Part shown: piece by piece, positions 1 through 5,761 of the stretch
Numbering within the stretch: position 1 is the stretch's first letter
Layout: each line of letters begins with the position of its first letter
Assembly (NCBI GenBank): GCA_022561675.1
Contig: JADFQT010000034.1
Location: forward strand, 1-13,343
Reading direction: 5' to 3'
From: Chloroflexota bacterium
GTDB lineage: Bacteria; Chloroflexota; Dehalococcoidia; Lucifugimonadales; UBA3495
Length of the DNA stretch: 13,343 nt
Notes under the pieces: generated by a model
What the model was told of the DNA's origin: nothing
The model's input: the letters and a program-made list of their open reading frames with translations, nothing else
Database searches by the model: none
Program-made: the position numbers and the translations under genes

Positions 1-541
1 TGCCGCCGTGCTTCCAGGCGACTATCTTACCGCCAATACGGCACAAGGGCAGGGCATACTCCAGCAGCGCCGGCAGCTTGGCCACGCCCCGGGCCAGCAC
101 CAGGTCGAACCTTTCCCGAGTCTCCGGGGCCCGTCCCAGCTGCTCCGCCCGCGCGGTAAGCACCGTCACATCGGGCAGCTCCAGCACCTGGAGCAGATGG
201 CGCAGAAAGGCGGTTTTTTTGCCCACCGAGTCAGATAGCAGCAGCTGAAAGTCCGGGAATACCAGCTTCAGCGGCAATCCGGGGAATCCAGCCCCCGCTC
301 CGATGTCGACTATTTTCCTAGCGGCGGGCAGTCCCTCGGGAAATGCCAGGCAGCAGGTAAGGGAGTCCAAAAAATGCTTGACCTGGACCTCCGAATACTC
401 GGTAATGGCGGTCAAATTGACCCGCTGGTTCCATTGGTGCAGCTCGCGGTAATAGGTTTCAAACTGGGCTAACTGCCGGTCAGTCAGCTTAATCCCCAAT
501 TCCAGCGCGCCGCCGGCTAAAAGTTCCATAGATTCAGGCAT
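1..541 (-). CDS. rsmG: 16S rRNA (guanine-N7) methyltransferase RsmG, 5' part
   Basis: The first 180 codons of RsmG (GidB), the SAM-dependent methyltransferase that makes m7G in the 530 loop of 16S rRNA; the C-terminal quarter runs off the left edge. Visible family features are the N-terminal segment with HQWNQRVNLTAI, the motif VKHFLDSL, the SAM-binding loop VDIGAGAGFPGLPLK, the SDSVGKKTAFLRHLL stretch after it, and RFDLVLARGVA. Family identity is very clear. The start is either ATG at 541 or ATG at 529, in the same frame. A TATAAT hexamer at 550-555 (minus strand) would place the transcript start almost on the 541 codon, so a leaderless mRNA starting at 541 is possible; no Shine-Dalgarno is seen for either. 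Transcribed away from the RAM-domain gene to its right. Confidence 0.96.
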   Translation of the reverse strand, partial: MPESMELLAGGALELGIKLTDRQLAQFETYYRELHQWNQRVNLTAITEYSEVQVKHFLDSLTCCLAFPEGLPAARKIVDIGAGAGFPGLPLKLVFPDFQLLLSDSVGKKTAFLRHLLQVLELPDVTVLTARAEQLGRAPETRERFDLVLARGVAKLPALLEYALPLCRIGGKIVAWKHGG

Positions 542-549
542 CGCCGACA

Positions 550-555
550 ATTATA
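550..555 (-). promoter_or_regulatory. Candidate -10 box for rsmG
   Basis: A perfect TATAAT on the minus strand, 9 bases before the ATG at 541. No recognisable -35 hexamer lies 16 to 18 bases upstream. If it is used, transcription would begin close to the start codon, giving a leaderless or near-leaderless mRNA. Confidence 0.4.
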
Positions 556-638
556 CCCCGCCCGGTGGGTGCTCTGAGATAGGAGTGGCAGAAGGGGGGA
601 TCTAACCCTGCTATTTTCTTCCCCGGTTATTTTTTGGA

Positions 639-667
639 TTGACACCCAAATGGGCTATCCGTAGAAT
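639..667 (+). promoter_or_regulatory. Sigma70-type promoter for the RAM-domain/acyl-CoA dehydrogenase pair
   Basis: Perfect -35 TTGACA at 639-644, a 17-base spacer, and TAGAAT (5 of 6 matches to TATAAT) at 662-667. The predicted transcript start near 674 leaves about 110 nt of leader before the ATG at 786. It points into the rightward pair 786-2240 and diverges from rsmG. Confidence 0.75.
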
Positions 668-785
668 TAGCGGCAGATTTACAGGTTGGAACAGCCAGAT
701 TGGAGCTATTGGGTTGGAATTCTTGTCGCGGGCAGTTGAGCCCGGATCAAGGCTAGCCCAACGAAGCATCGGGCATGGAGGCGAA

Positions 786-1022
786 ATGGCGACTAAGGCT
801 TACTTGTTGGTGGAAACTGCGGTGGGTAAAACCCGAGACGTGGCCAGCACCCTGCGGGAGTTGAATGGCATTGAAACGGTGGACGTGGTCACCGGTCCCT
901 ACGACATCATCGCGGTCATCAGCGGTGATGACATGTCGGTGGTGGGAAACCTGGTGACCGAAGGCATCCACACTGTGACGGGAGTAGTTCGCACCGTGAC
1001 CTGCGTCGCGGTAGGCACCTGA
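786..1022 (+). CDS. Stand-alone Lrp/AsnC ligand-binding (RAM) domain protein
   Basis: A 78-residue protein consisting only of the alpha-beta RAM (AsnC_trans_reg) domain found at the C-terminus of Lrp/AsnC regulators, without a DNA-binding HTH. Typical signatures are AYLLVET near the N-terminus, TGPYDIIAVI in the middle, and GVVRTVTC at the end. Such stand-alone domains usually form oligomers that bind amino acids or related small molecules; the ligand cannot be read from sequence. ATG 786 is chosen because GGAGG lies at 777-781. The frame is open further upstream to an ATG whose first bases are the -35 box itself, so that longer start is rejected. Followed 42 nt later by an acyl-CoA dehydrogenase on the same strand, probably co-transcribed, which suggests small-molecule sensing linked to acyl-CoA or amino-acid catabolism. 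Confidence 0.88.
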   Translation: MATKAYLLVETAVGKTRDVASTLRELNGIETVDVVTGPYDIIAVISGDDMSVVGNLVTEGIHTVTGVVRTVTCVAVGT

Positions 1023-1064
1023 AGCCCATTAATCCTGCCTTCGCAGCTATAGAGGAGCTTTTCA

Positions 1065-2240
1065 GTGGAGTTCAAGTTCAGCGCCGAAGATGACGCCTTT
1101 CGCCAGGACCTGCGGGAATTTGTCCAGCAGGCACTCCCCTCCGATTGGGAGGGTGGTGGACGCTGGCCGGAGGAATGGAACTGGGAGCAGACCAGAACGA
1201 TGCGGCGGGAGCTGGCTCAGAAGGGCTGGCTGACCATGCACTGGCCGGAGGAGTACGGCGGGCAGAACGCATCGCCGATCCGTTCGGCGATTTACAACGA
1301 GGAGCTGGCGTACATGAGGGCGCCCGGCCGGGATATTTTCGGCGTTCGCATGCTGGGACCTACCCTGATGATCCACGGGTCCGAGGAGCAGAAGCAGACG
1401 CATCTGCCGCCGATAGCTCGCGGGGAAGTCCAGTGGTGTCAGGGGTACAGCGAACCGGAATCGGGCTCGGACCTGGCGTCGCTCAGCACCCGGGCGGTGC
1501 GGGACGGCGACGATTACATCATCAACGGAGCGAAAATCTGGACCACGCTGGCTCACCGAGCCGACTGGATCATGTGTCTGGCGCGTACCGACCCGGAGGC
1601 CCACAAGCATCGAGGGATAAGCTTCATCCTGGTCGACATGAAATCCCCCGGAGTCGAAGTTCGACCCATCATCAACATGTCCGGCGGGCATGAGTTTAAT
1701 CAGATCATCTTTGATGACGTCCGAGTGCCGCGGCGGAACGTGGTCGGTGAAGAGAATCGTGGCTGGTACGTGGCGGTGACCCTGCTGGACTTTGAGCGTT
1801 CGGGCATAGATTATTCAGCCATGTCCCGCCGCCTCCTGGATGAAATACGGGAATACGCCGGCGAAACCCGGCAAAACGGGCAGGCGCTGATGCAAACTCC
1901 CTGGGTGCGCAACCTGGTCGCCGACCGGTACATCGAAACCGAAGTCGCCCGGTTGATGGCATACAACGTTGCCTACATGCAGGGAGAGGGCCTGGTTCCC
2001 AATAAGGAGGCCTCCATGAGCAAGGTCTTCGGCAGCGAGACCTTGCAGCGGACTACCGTGGCCGGCATGGAGATTCTGGGCATGTATGGCGCTTTGGGTC
2101 GCGACGAGAAGTGGGCGCCCCTCAGCGGCCGGATGCAAGAGCACTGGATGATAGCCTTCTCCCACAAAATTGCCGCCGGAACCTCGGAGGTGCAGCGGAA
2201 CATCATCGCCGGGCGGGGCCTGGGCCTGCCCCGGGGTTGA
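1065..2240 (+). CDS. Acyl-CoA dehydrogenase family protein
   Basis: A 391-residue flavoenzyme of the acyl-CoA dehydrogenase fold, expected to take an alpha,beta hydride from an acyl-CoA using FAD and pass electrons to ETF. Domains in order: alpha N-terminal (about 1-120), beta domain with QGYSEPESGSDLAS and NGAKIWTTLAHRADWI (about 125-225), C-terminal helical domain ending in AAGTSEVQRNIIAGRGLGL. The position of the MCAD catalytic Glu (in YEGT) is Ala371 here, but Glu244 in LLDFERSG matches the alternative base position used by isovaleryl-CoA dehydrogenase, so the enzyme may still be active; this alignment is by eye. GTG start, chosen from GAGGAG at 1052-1057, 7 nt before it. Sits 42 nt after the RAM-domain gene. 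The acyl substrate is unknown; it may pair with a second subunit as heteromeric bacterial enzymes do. Confidence 0.93.
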   Translation: MEFKFSAEDDAFRQDLREFVQQALPSDWEGGGRWPEEWNWEQTRTMRRELAQKGWLTMHWPEEYGGQNASPIRSAIYNEELAYMRAPGRDIFGVRMLGPTLMIHGSEEQKQTHLPPIARGEVQWCQGYSEPESGSDLASLSTRAVRDGDDYIINGAKIWTTLAHRADWIMCLARTDPEAHKHRGISFILVDMKSPGVEVRPIINMSGGHEFNQIIFDDVRVPRRNVVGEENRGWYVAVTLLDFERSGIDYSAMSRRLLDEIREYAGETRQNGQALMQTPWVRNLVADRYIETEVARLMAYNVAYMQGEGLVPNKEASMSKVFGSETLQRTTVAGMEILGMYGALGRDEKWAPLSGRMQEHWMIAFSHKIAAGTSEVQRNIIAGRGLGLPRG

Positions 2241-2242
2241 GC

Positions 2243-2277
2243 GCTCCGGGGTGGACCGCTCCGGGGTGGACCGCTCC
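2243..2277. repeat. Short tandem repeat, 15-bp unit
   Basis: Two exact copies of GCTCCGGGGTGGACC (2243-2257 and 2258-2272) followed by a partial third (2273-2277). They begin 2 bases after the acyl-CoA dehydrogenase stop codon and precede the cupin gene. A related CCGGGG string lies just inside the dehydrogenase's last codons, so the array may have grown from the gene's own end. Confidence 0.85.
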
Positions 2278-2308
2278 CGGGCCGGTACTTCATCACTAGG
2301 AATACCCC

Positions 2309-2650
2309 ATGGACGATATTGTAACCATAAATGCTGATCAAATTGGTTCTGACTGCCATACATTCATTGATGGTAGTAAACGATGTGTTACAAAACTTCT
2401 CTCCGTAACGATAGGACGAGGGGTTTACAACCCCGGATGGCGTTGGTCGGTCCATGCAGGTCCGCAAACCGGGAAAGAGTCAGCAAGGCATATTGGATGG
2501 GTGCAGTCAGGCAAAATGATGGTTCGTACAGCCAACAATAATGAGGTAGAGGTTGGTCCCGGAGATTTCTTTGAAGTTGGTCCAGGTCACGATGCCTGGG
2601 TTGTGGGCCATGAACCCTGTGTTGCATTAGATTTCGAACCTCTTCGATAA
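2309..2650 (+). CDS. Small single-domain cupin protein
   Basis: A 113-residue single cupin barrel. Recognisable parts are WRWSVHAGP (45-52), HIGWVQSGKMMV (61-72, motif 1 with one clear His) and VGPGDFFEVGPGHDAWVVG (82-100, motif 2 with His94). Proteins of this subtype have no known substrate that can be read from sequence; they are usually metal-binding and act on small molecules or sense them. Weak ribosome site AGGA at 2298-2301, 7 nt before ATG. Its base composition looks clearly more AT-rich than the flanking dehydrogenase and crotonase genes, with codons such as ATA, AAT and TTA, so it may have been acquired separately. It lies 68 nt after the dehydrogenase with the 15-bp repeats between them, and may be read through from that gene. 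Confidence 0.82.
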   Translation: MDDIVTINADQIGSDCHTFIDGSKRCVTKLLSVTIGRGVYNPGWRWSVHAGPQTGKESARHIGWVQSGKMMVRTANNNEVEVGPGDFFEVGPGHDAWVVGHEPCVALDFEPLR

Positions 2651-2725
2651 AGAGACATCCTGCTGCCCCGCCGCTAAATTGCTATCAGCCCCTCAACCTC
2701 CACTCCCCTGGTCTCTTCGGGCCGG

Positions 2726-3055
2726 TCAATCGGCGGCCAGGGCTCCCAATTCCTGTTCCTCCAGCTCCGGCTGAGCCTCCCGGCAGCGGCGCATAATCCG
2801 GAAGATGGTCCGCACCGTCACTGAAAATCGCTCCGCCGCCTCGTCCACCGTCAGATTCTCCAACCGCATGGCGGTTAGCACTTTCAGGTCTTTGCTGAGC
2901 CTCTGGTAGCGCTGAAACCAGGCGGGATCGTCGTACTTGCATTGGGGCAAGGGGCAGTTGAGGCAGGATAGGGATACCTCGCAACCGGTGTCTTCGTAGT
3001 GAAAAAATTCGGGAACCGCATCGACCGTGGTGCGGGTAGAAATAGTGCTGGCCAT
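2726..3055 (-). CDS. Small Cys-cluster / helix-turn-helix protein, predicted SOS-regulated
   Basis: A 109-residue protein. Residues 25-39 hold four cysteines spaced C-x5-C-x2-C-x4-C (Cys25, 31, 34, 39), suited to bind zinc or an Fe-S cluster. Residues about 67-90 (LTVDEAAERFSVTVRTIFRI) read as a sigma-like or MerR-like helix-turn-helix, followed by an acidic tail. The role is unknown; a DNA-binding regulator is the best inference. The C-x2-C-x4-C core recalls WhiB-like proteins, but the spacing of the first Cys differs, so I do not assign it there. ATG 3055 is chosen because GGAGG lies 5 nt upstream and because the promoter at 3091-3120 lies inside the longer open frame that reaches 3136. Two LexA-type boxes in the promoter and leader predict DNA-damage induction. 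Converges with the cupin gene to its left and diverges from the crotonase gene. Confidence 0.8.
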   Translation of the reverse strand: MASTISTRTTVDAVPEFFHYEDTGCEVSLSCLNCPLPQCKYDDPAWFQRYQRLSKDLKVLTAMRLENLTVDEAAERFSVTVRTIFRIMRRCREAQPELEEQELGALAAD

Positions 3056-3066
3056 CTCATCCTCCG

Positions 3067-3078
3067 GAACGTTTGTTC
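3067..3078. promoter_or_regulatory. SOS (LexA) box 1
   Basis: GAACGTTTGTTC, a perfect match to GAAC-N4-GTTC, the LexA (DinR-type) operator core known from Gram-positive bacteria and reported with related form in other phyla. It lies in the leader of the Cys-cluster/HTH gene, between its transcript start and its ribosome site, so a bound repressor would block elongation or initiation. Confidence 0.72.
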
Positions 3079-3090
3079 TATTAAAACGTA

Positions 3091-3120
3091 AGTATAGAAC
3101 GGGTGTTCTGAGAATGTCAA
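3091..3120 (-). promoter_or_regulatory. Promoter of the Cys-cluster/HTH gene
   Basis: On the minus strand: perfect -35 TTGACA (3120-3115), an 18-base spacer occupied by SOS box 2, and TATACT (5 of 6 matches) at 3096-3091. The transcript would start near 3084, about 28 nt before ATG 3055. Confidence 0.78.
3097..3108. promoter_or_regulatory. SOS (LexA) box 2
   Basis: GAACGGGTGTTC, a second perfect GAAC-N4-GTTC, extended by A and T on its outer sides (AGAAC...GTTCT). It fills the spacer between the -35 and -10 boxes and abuts the -10 hexamer, the usual place for LexA repression. It lies 30 bp centre to centre from box 1, about three helical turns, so both dimers would sit on nearly the same face. 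Confidence 0.78.
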
Positions 3121-3138
3121 CCGTTTCACCAGGCAAAT

Positions 3139-3167
3139 TTGACGCTCATTTCAGCCCTTGCTATATT
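3139..3167 (+). promoter_or_regulatory. Promoter of the crotonase gene
   Basis: TTGACG (5 of 6) at 3139-3144, a 17-base spacer and TATATT (5 of 6) at 3162-3167, with TG one base before the -10 box (extended -10). The predicted start near 3174 gives a leader of about 97 nt before ATG 3271. It is back to back with the SOS-type promoter but contains no LexA box itself. Confidence 0.65.
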
Positions 3168-3270
3168 GCCAGCGCCGTATCAAATCGGCAAATGTCCCAC
3201 CGTTAGCACCAAGATGAAAAACGGGACGAAAAGTGGACGGAAATCACCCGCAGCTGAGGAGGAAGAGAGA

Positions 3271-4050
3271 ATGACCGAATACGAAACTATGACCTATGAG
3301 CGTAAGGGCAAGATAGGCTACATCATGTTCAATCGGCCCCAGTCGCTTAACGCGGTCAACGACCAGTTCGAGCGGGACCTGCCCGATGCTCTGCTGGAGT
3401 TCGACATCGACGAGGATGCCTGGGTGGCCATTATCCACGGGGCTGGCCGCTGCTTCTGCGCCGGCGCCGACATCAAGCAGCGCTTGGTCAACATGACCCC
3501 TCAGCAGAGCGCCCGGCGCACCATGGGCAGCAGCTCGGAGGGCTATCTGGCCCGAAGCATCAACTGGAAGCCGGTCATCGCTGCCATCCACGGGTATGCC
3601 CTGGGCGCTGGCACGTCCATCGCCGCCGAGTGCGACCTGATCGTCGCCTCGGAGGAGGCTCAGTTTGGCATCACCGAGACCAAGCGAGGACTGCCCGGCG
3701 CCCGGGTCTGGGCCAAGATGAACGCCTTCATGCCCTCTAAGGTACTCACCGAGATGGTCATTACCGGGGAGCCGGTGGAGGCCGCCGAGCTTTATCGCCT
3801 GGGGCTGATCAACCGCCTGGTGCCCACCGGAAAGCACCTGGAGGCCGCCGAAGAGCTGGCGGAAAAGGTCCTGAAAGCGCCGCCCCTGGCCTCTCGTTCC
3901 GGGGTGCGCCTGACCCGGCGCCAGTGGGTCCAGCCGCTGTACGACGCCAATATGTACATCCAGCCGCTCAAGCTGCACCAGACCGAGGACTTTCAGGAGG
4001 CCAGCCGCTCCTTCGTGGAGAAGCGCGCTCCGGAGTATACCGCCGGGTAG
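3271..4050 (+). CDS. Enoyl-CoA hydratase/isomerase (crotonase) family protein
   Basis: A 259-residue crotonase, the usual family length. The fold stabilises a CoA-thioester enolate with an oxyanion hole, seen here as CFCAGADIKQ (61-70) and HGYALGAGTS (107-116). Comparing with rat mitochondrial enoyl-CoA hydratase, Glu164 is kept as Glu136 (FGITE), while Glu144 is replaced by Ser116. Classical hydratases need both, so this may be an isomerase or another crotonase reaction rather than water addition. The start at ATG 3271 is set by AGGAGG at 3257-3262; the frame is open to 3139, but that upstream part overlaps the promoter and does not look like crotonase. It converges with the luciferase-like gene, with only 30 nt between the two stops and no evident hairpin terminator there. 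Confidence 0.92.
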   Translation: MTEYETMTYERKGKIGYIMFNRPQSLNAVNDQFERDLPDALLEFDIDEDAWVAIIHGAGRCFCAGADIKQRLVNMTPQQSARRTMGSSSEGYLARSINWKPVIAAIHGYALGAGTSIAAECDLIVASEEAQFGITETKRGLPGARVWAKMNAFMPSKVLTEMVITGEPVEAAELYRLGLINRLVPTGKHLEAAEELAEKVLKAPPLASRSGVRLTRRQWVQPLYDANMYIQPLKLHQTEDFQEASRSFVEKRAPEYTAG

Positions 4051-4080
4051 GAGGGCTTTCAGCAGAGGGGGTTCTGGACC

Positions 4081-5064
4081 TCACCCGAACCGGGGGAGCA
4101 CTTCCTGGCCGAACAGCTCCACCGCTCGGTTGGAGTCTTGGTTGGGCATGCCGGGCCACTGACAGCGTAATATCAGCTCCTGGATGCCCAGCTCCTGGTA
4201 TTTTTGAATCTCTTTGGCGCATTCGTCCGGGCTGCCGATGATGAACCGTCCTTCCAGCACCTGCTCGAAGGGAACGTCGATGCGGTCGGCGGCGGGCAGT
4301 TCCTGGCTGTGGCCCGAGGCGGCCCGGTCCCGGTATAGCCACTCCACGTGGGGCCGGGCGATCTCTATGGCCTTCTCCCGAGTCTCCGCGATGAACATCT
4401 CTCGCCAGGCGGAAATGTAGCCTACTTTGCCCGCCGCCTTCGCGGCTTCCTGGTAAACCGGCACCTGCTGGCGAAGAGTGGTCAAAGTCGCCCGGGAGCT
4501 GACCAGCCAGCCATCGGCCTGCCGGGCCGCCCGAATCACCCCCCGGTCCTGGTTGGCCGCCAGGTACATCCGGGGGTAGGGCTTCTGCAACGGGGCTCCG
4601 CCGCCAGGCACGTCTTCCATCTGGAAATGCTGACCGTGGTGGGTAACCCGGCTCTCGGTCCAGAGCTGCTTCATGACCTCCGTTACCTCACGGAACCGGG
4701 AGAGGCGCTCGCTTTTGGGGATTCCGAAGGCGTTGAACTGGAAGTCTCGCCAGCCCAGGGCCGGTGCCAGCACAAACTTGCCGCCGCTGATAACGTCCAG
4801 CGTGGCGATTTGCTCGGCGGCCTCCACCGGATGGTACAGAGGCAGCAGTGCGACCATTCCCAGCTCCAGGCCGGGAGCCTCTGCCGCCACCCTGGACAGC
4901 AAAAGCATGGGGTGGAAGTCGTTGTTCAGGTAGCCGGCGCCGCTCCACAGGGAGTGAAATCCGTACCGCTTGGCCAGGCGCGACTTTTCCAGCCGGCCTT
5001 CCAGAGCCTCCGCACGGGATTCATGGGGAAGGTTGCCGCCGCCCAGGTTGATGCCAAACAACAT
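4081..5064 (-). CDS. Luciferase-like (LLM class) flavin-dependent oxidoreductase
   Basis: A 327-residue TIM-barrel protein of the bacterial luciferase superfamily, using reduced FMN or F420 as cofactor. Features are the N-terminal strand FGINLGGGNLP, ARLEKSR-like helix then GFHSLWSGAGYL (about 35-46), LGMVALLPLYHPVEAAEQIATLD (69 onward, the conserved His-Pro and Ala-rich segment), GGKFVLAPALGWRD, and a C-terminal IIGSPDECAKEIQKYQELGI typical of the family's last helices. Substrate unknown; it could be an alkane- or sulfonate-monooxygenase-like enzyme or an F420-dependent reductase, and sequence alone does not decide. GGAG lies about 8 nt before ATG 5064, and an extended -10 is seen just upstream. 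It follows the selenoprotein candidate on the same strand, 244 nt away with a palindrome between. Confidence 0.9.
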   Translation of the reverse strand: MLFGINLGGGNLPHESRAEALEGRLEKSRLAKRYGFHSLWSGAGYLNNDFHPMLLLSRVAAEAPGLELGMVALLPLYHPVEAAEQIATLDVISGGKFVLAPALGWRDFQFNAFGIPKSERLSRFREVTEVMKQLWTESRVTHHGQHFQMEDVPGGGAPLQKPYPRMYLAANQDRGVIRAARQADGWLVSSRATLTTLRQQVPVYQEAAKAAGKVGYISAWREMFIAETREKAIEIARPHVEWLYRDRAASGHSQELPAADRIDVPFEQVLEGRFIIGSPDECAKEIQKYQELGIQELILRCQWPGMPNQDSNRAVELFGQEVLPRFG

Positions 5065-5101
5065 TATCTGCTCCGGTCCCCAAAGTTCAGCGGGTCGGTG
5101 C

Positions 5102-5110
5102 AGTATAGCA
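5102..5110 (-). promoter_or_regulatory. Extended -10 promoter for the luciferase-like gene
   Basis: On the minus strand TGCTATACT: a TATACT hexamer (5107-5102) with the TGn extension (5110-5108). There is no good -35 box, as expected of extended -10 promoters. The transcript would start near 5095, about 30 nt before ATG 5064. Confidence 0.45.
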
Positions 5111-5183
5111 GAATGGAAATTGGAGGGATTTACTGAGCCTTGAACCTACAGCTAAACACCGTTGCAGCGGCCACCGTTTGTGG

Positions 5184-5229
5184 AAATCCCCCTATATCCC
5201 CCTTTGCAAAGGGAGATATAGGGGGATTT
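5184..5229. repeat. 46-bp near-perfect palindrome (REP-like)
   Basis: Two 23-base arms (5184-5206 and 5207-5229) are reverse complements at 22 of 23 positions, with no loop between; the one mismatch is C5199 against A5214. Arms are built of CCCCCT and ATCCCCCTTTG blocks, a composition seen in dispersed intergenic repeats of many bacteria. It lies between the selenoprotein candidate's end and the luciferase-like gene's promoter, so it could act as a transcription stop or mRNA stabiliser. Confidence 0.9.
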
Positions 5230-5308
5230 GGAACGCACAAGTTTAATAATTTCGTCGAGGGACTAAGGGGATGGGGAGGGGGCGCAGGGCAAGGGGATGA
5301 TTGGGAGA

Positions 5309-5626
5309 TTAGCCTCCCCGTCTTCCCAAAACCAGTCCATTGGTTAATTCGGCCTCTGCTTTCAGGTGCCGGAAGAACCAGAACTCCTTCAGCTCCACCG
5401 ACAGCTGGCGCGAGTGCTTGGCCAGTTCGGGGGACACCAGCAACTCCACTCCTTCCTGACGGATCACCTGGTAACCCGAGGTGTTCCGCCGCCGGGCGAC
5501 ATTGGTATCGACCGATACCTCAGCGGTGGAGCCGGCTCAAGAAGAGATGCACACCAGGTCTACGGCGGCGCGGCCACCCTTTTCTTGAATGTGCTGGATC
5601 GCCTTTTGGCTTAAATTTACTCGCAC
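5309..5626 (-). CDS. HesB/IscA-like selenoprotein candidate (in-frame UGA at codon 30)
   Basis: One frame runs 106 codons from GTG 5626 to TAA 5309, broken only by TGA at 5539-5537. Read as selenocysteine it gives 105 residues. Residues 3-13 (VNLSQKAIQHI) resemble the first strand and helix of IscA/HesB proteins, 22-33 (VDLVCISS-U-AGS) the strand leading to their first conserved Cys, and 52-68 (YQVIRQEGVELLVSPEL) the later hairpin. Sec30 falls at the place of that first Cys (GCSG in IscA). The C-terminal CGC motif of true IscA is absent, so iron-sulfur delivery is doubtful and a redox role is possible. AGAGGT at 5638-5633 lies 6 nt before the GTG. A SECIS-like hairpin follows the UGA. HesB-like selenoproteins are known from Methanococcus and some bacteria. 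The alternative is a pseudogene with a nonsense mutation. Confidence 0.72.
5504..5519 (-). promoter_or_regulatory. Candidate bacterial SECIS stem-loop
   Basis: In the mRNA sense, GGUAUC pairs perfectly with GAUACC around a four-base loop GGUC. The stem starts 17 nt and the loop 23 nt after the UGA at 5537, within the 16-37 nt range described for bacterial SECIS elements. A G at the start of the apical loop is the key SelB contact, and E. coli fdhF also has GGUC in its loop. A lower helix GCCGG (just after the UGA) with CCGGC near 5490-5494 could close the structure. Confidence 0.7.
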
Positions 5627-5680
5627 AGGACTACCTCTATGAATAACGGGAGGCGTGTTCGGAAAGTACACACCTCGCCT

Positions 5681-5710
5681 TTAATACATATGATGCGGAC
5701 CGGCGGTCAA
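5681..5710 (-). promoter_or_regulatory. Weak promoter candidate for the selenoprotein candidate
   Basis: On the minus strand TTGACC (5710-5705, 5 of 6), an 18-base spacer, and TATTAA (5686-5681, 4 of 6) preceded by ATG. A transcript start near 5674 would leave about 48 nt before GTG 5626. The match is only moderate. Confidence 0.35.
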
Positions 5711-5761
5711 GAGATGCAAACCGGCTGGGGATTATCGAAAGAACCAATAACTATTTCAAAA

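Noticed and set aside
639..785. A longer start for the RAM-domain protein at the ATG at 639
   Set aside because: The upstream part contains the -35 and -10 boxes and has no RAM homology; GGAGG fits ATG 786.
3056..3136. A longer start for the Cys-cluster/HTH protein at 3136
   Set aside because: The promoter and both LexA-type boxes lie inside that extension, and a strong ribosome site precedes ATG 3055.
3139..3270. A longer start for the crotonase at 3139
   Set aside because: The extra 44 residues overlap the promoter (3139-3167) and do not match crotonases; AGGAGG sits before ATG 3271.
5309..5536. Simple pseudogene reading of the HesB-like gene
   Set aside because: Kept as the main alternative, not preferred: there is just one interruption, at the Cys position, with a SECIS-like hairpin at the right distance and an intact start site.
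5140..5646. A 168-codon plus-strand reading frame
   Set aside because: It crosses the 46-bp palindrome and runs antisense to the HesB-like gene, has no ribosome site or recognisable domain, and its composition is that of a shadow frame.
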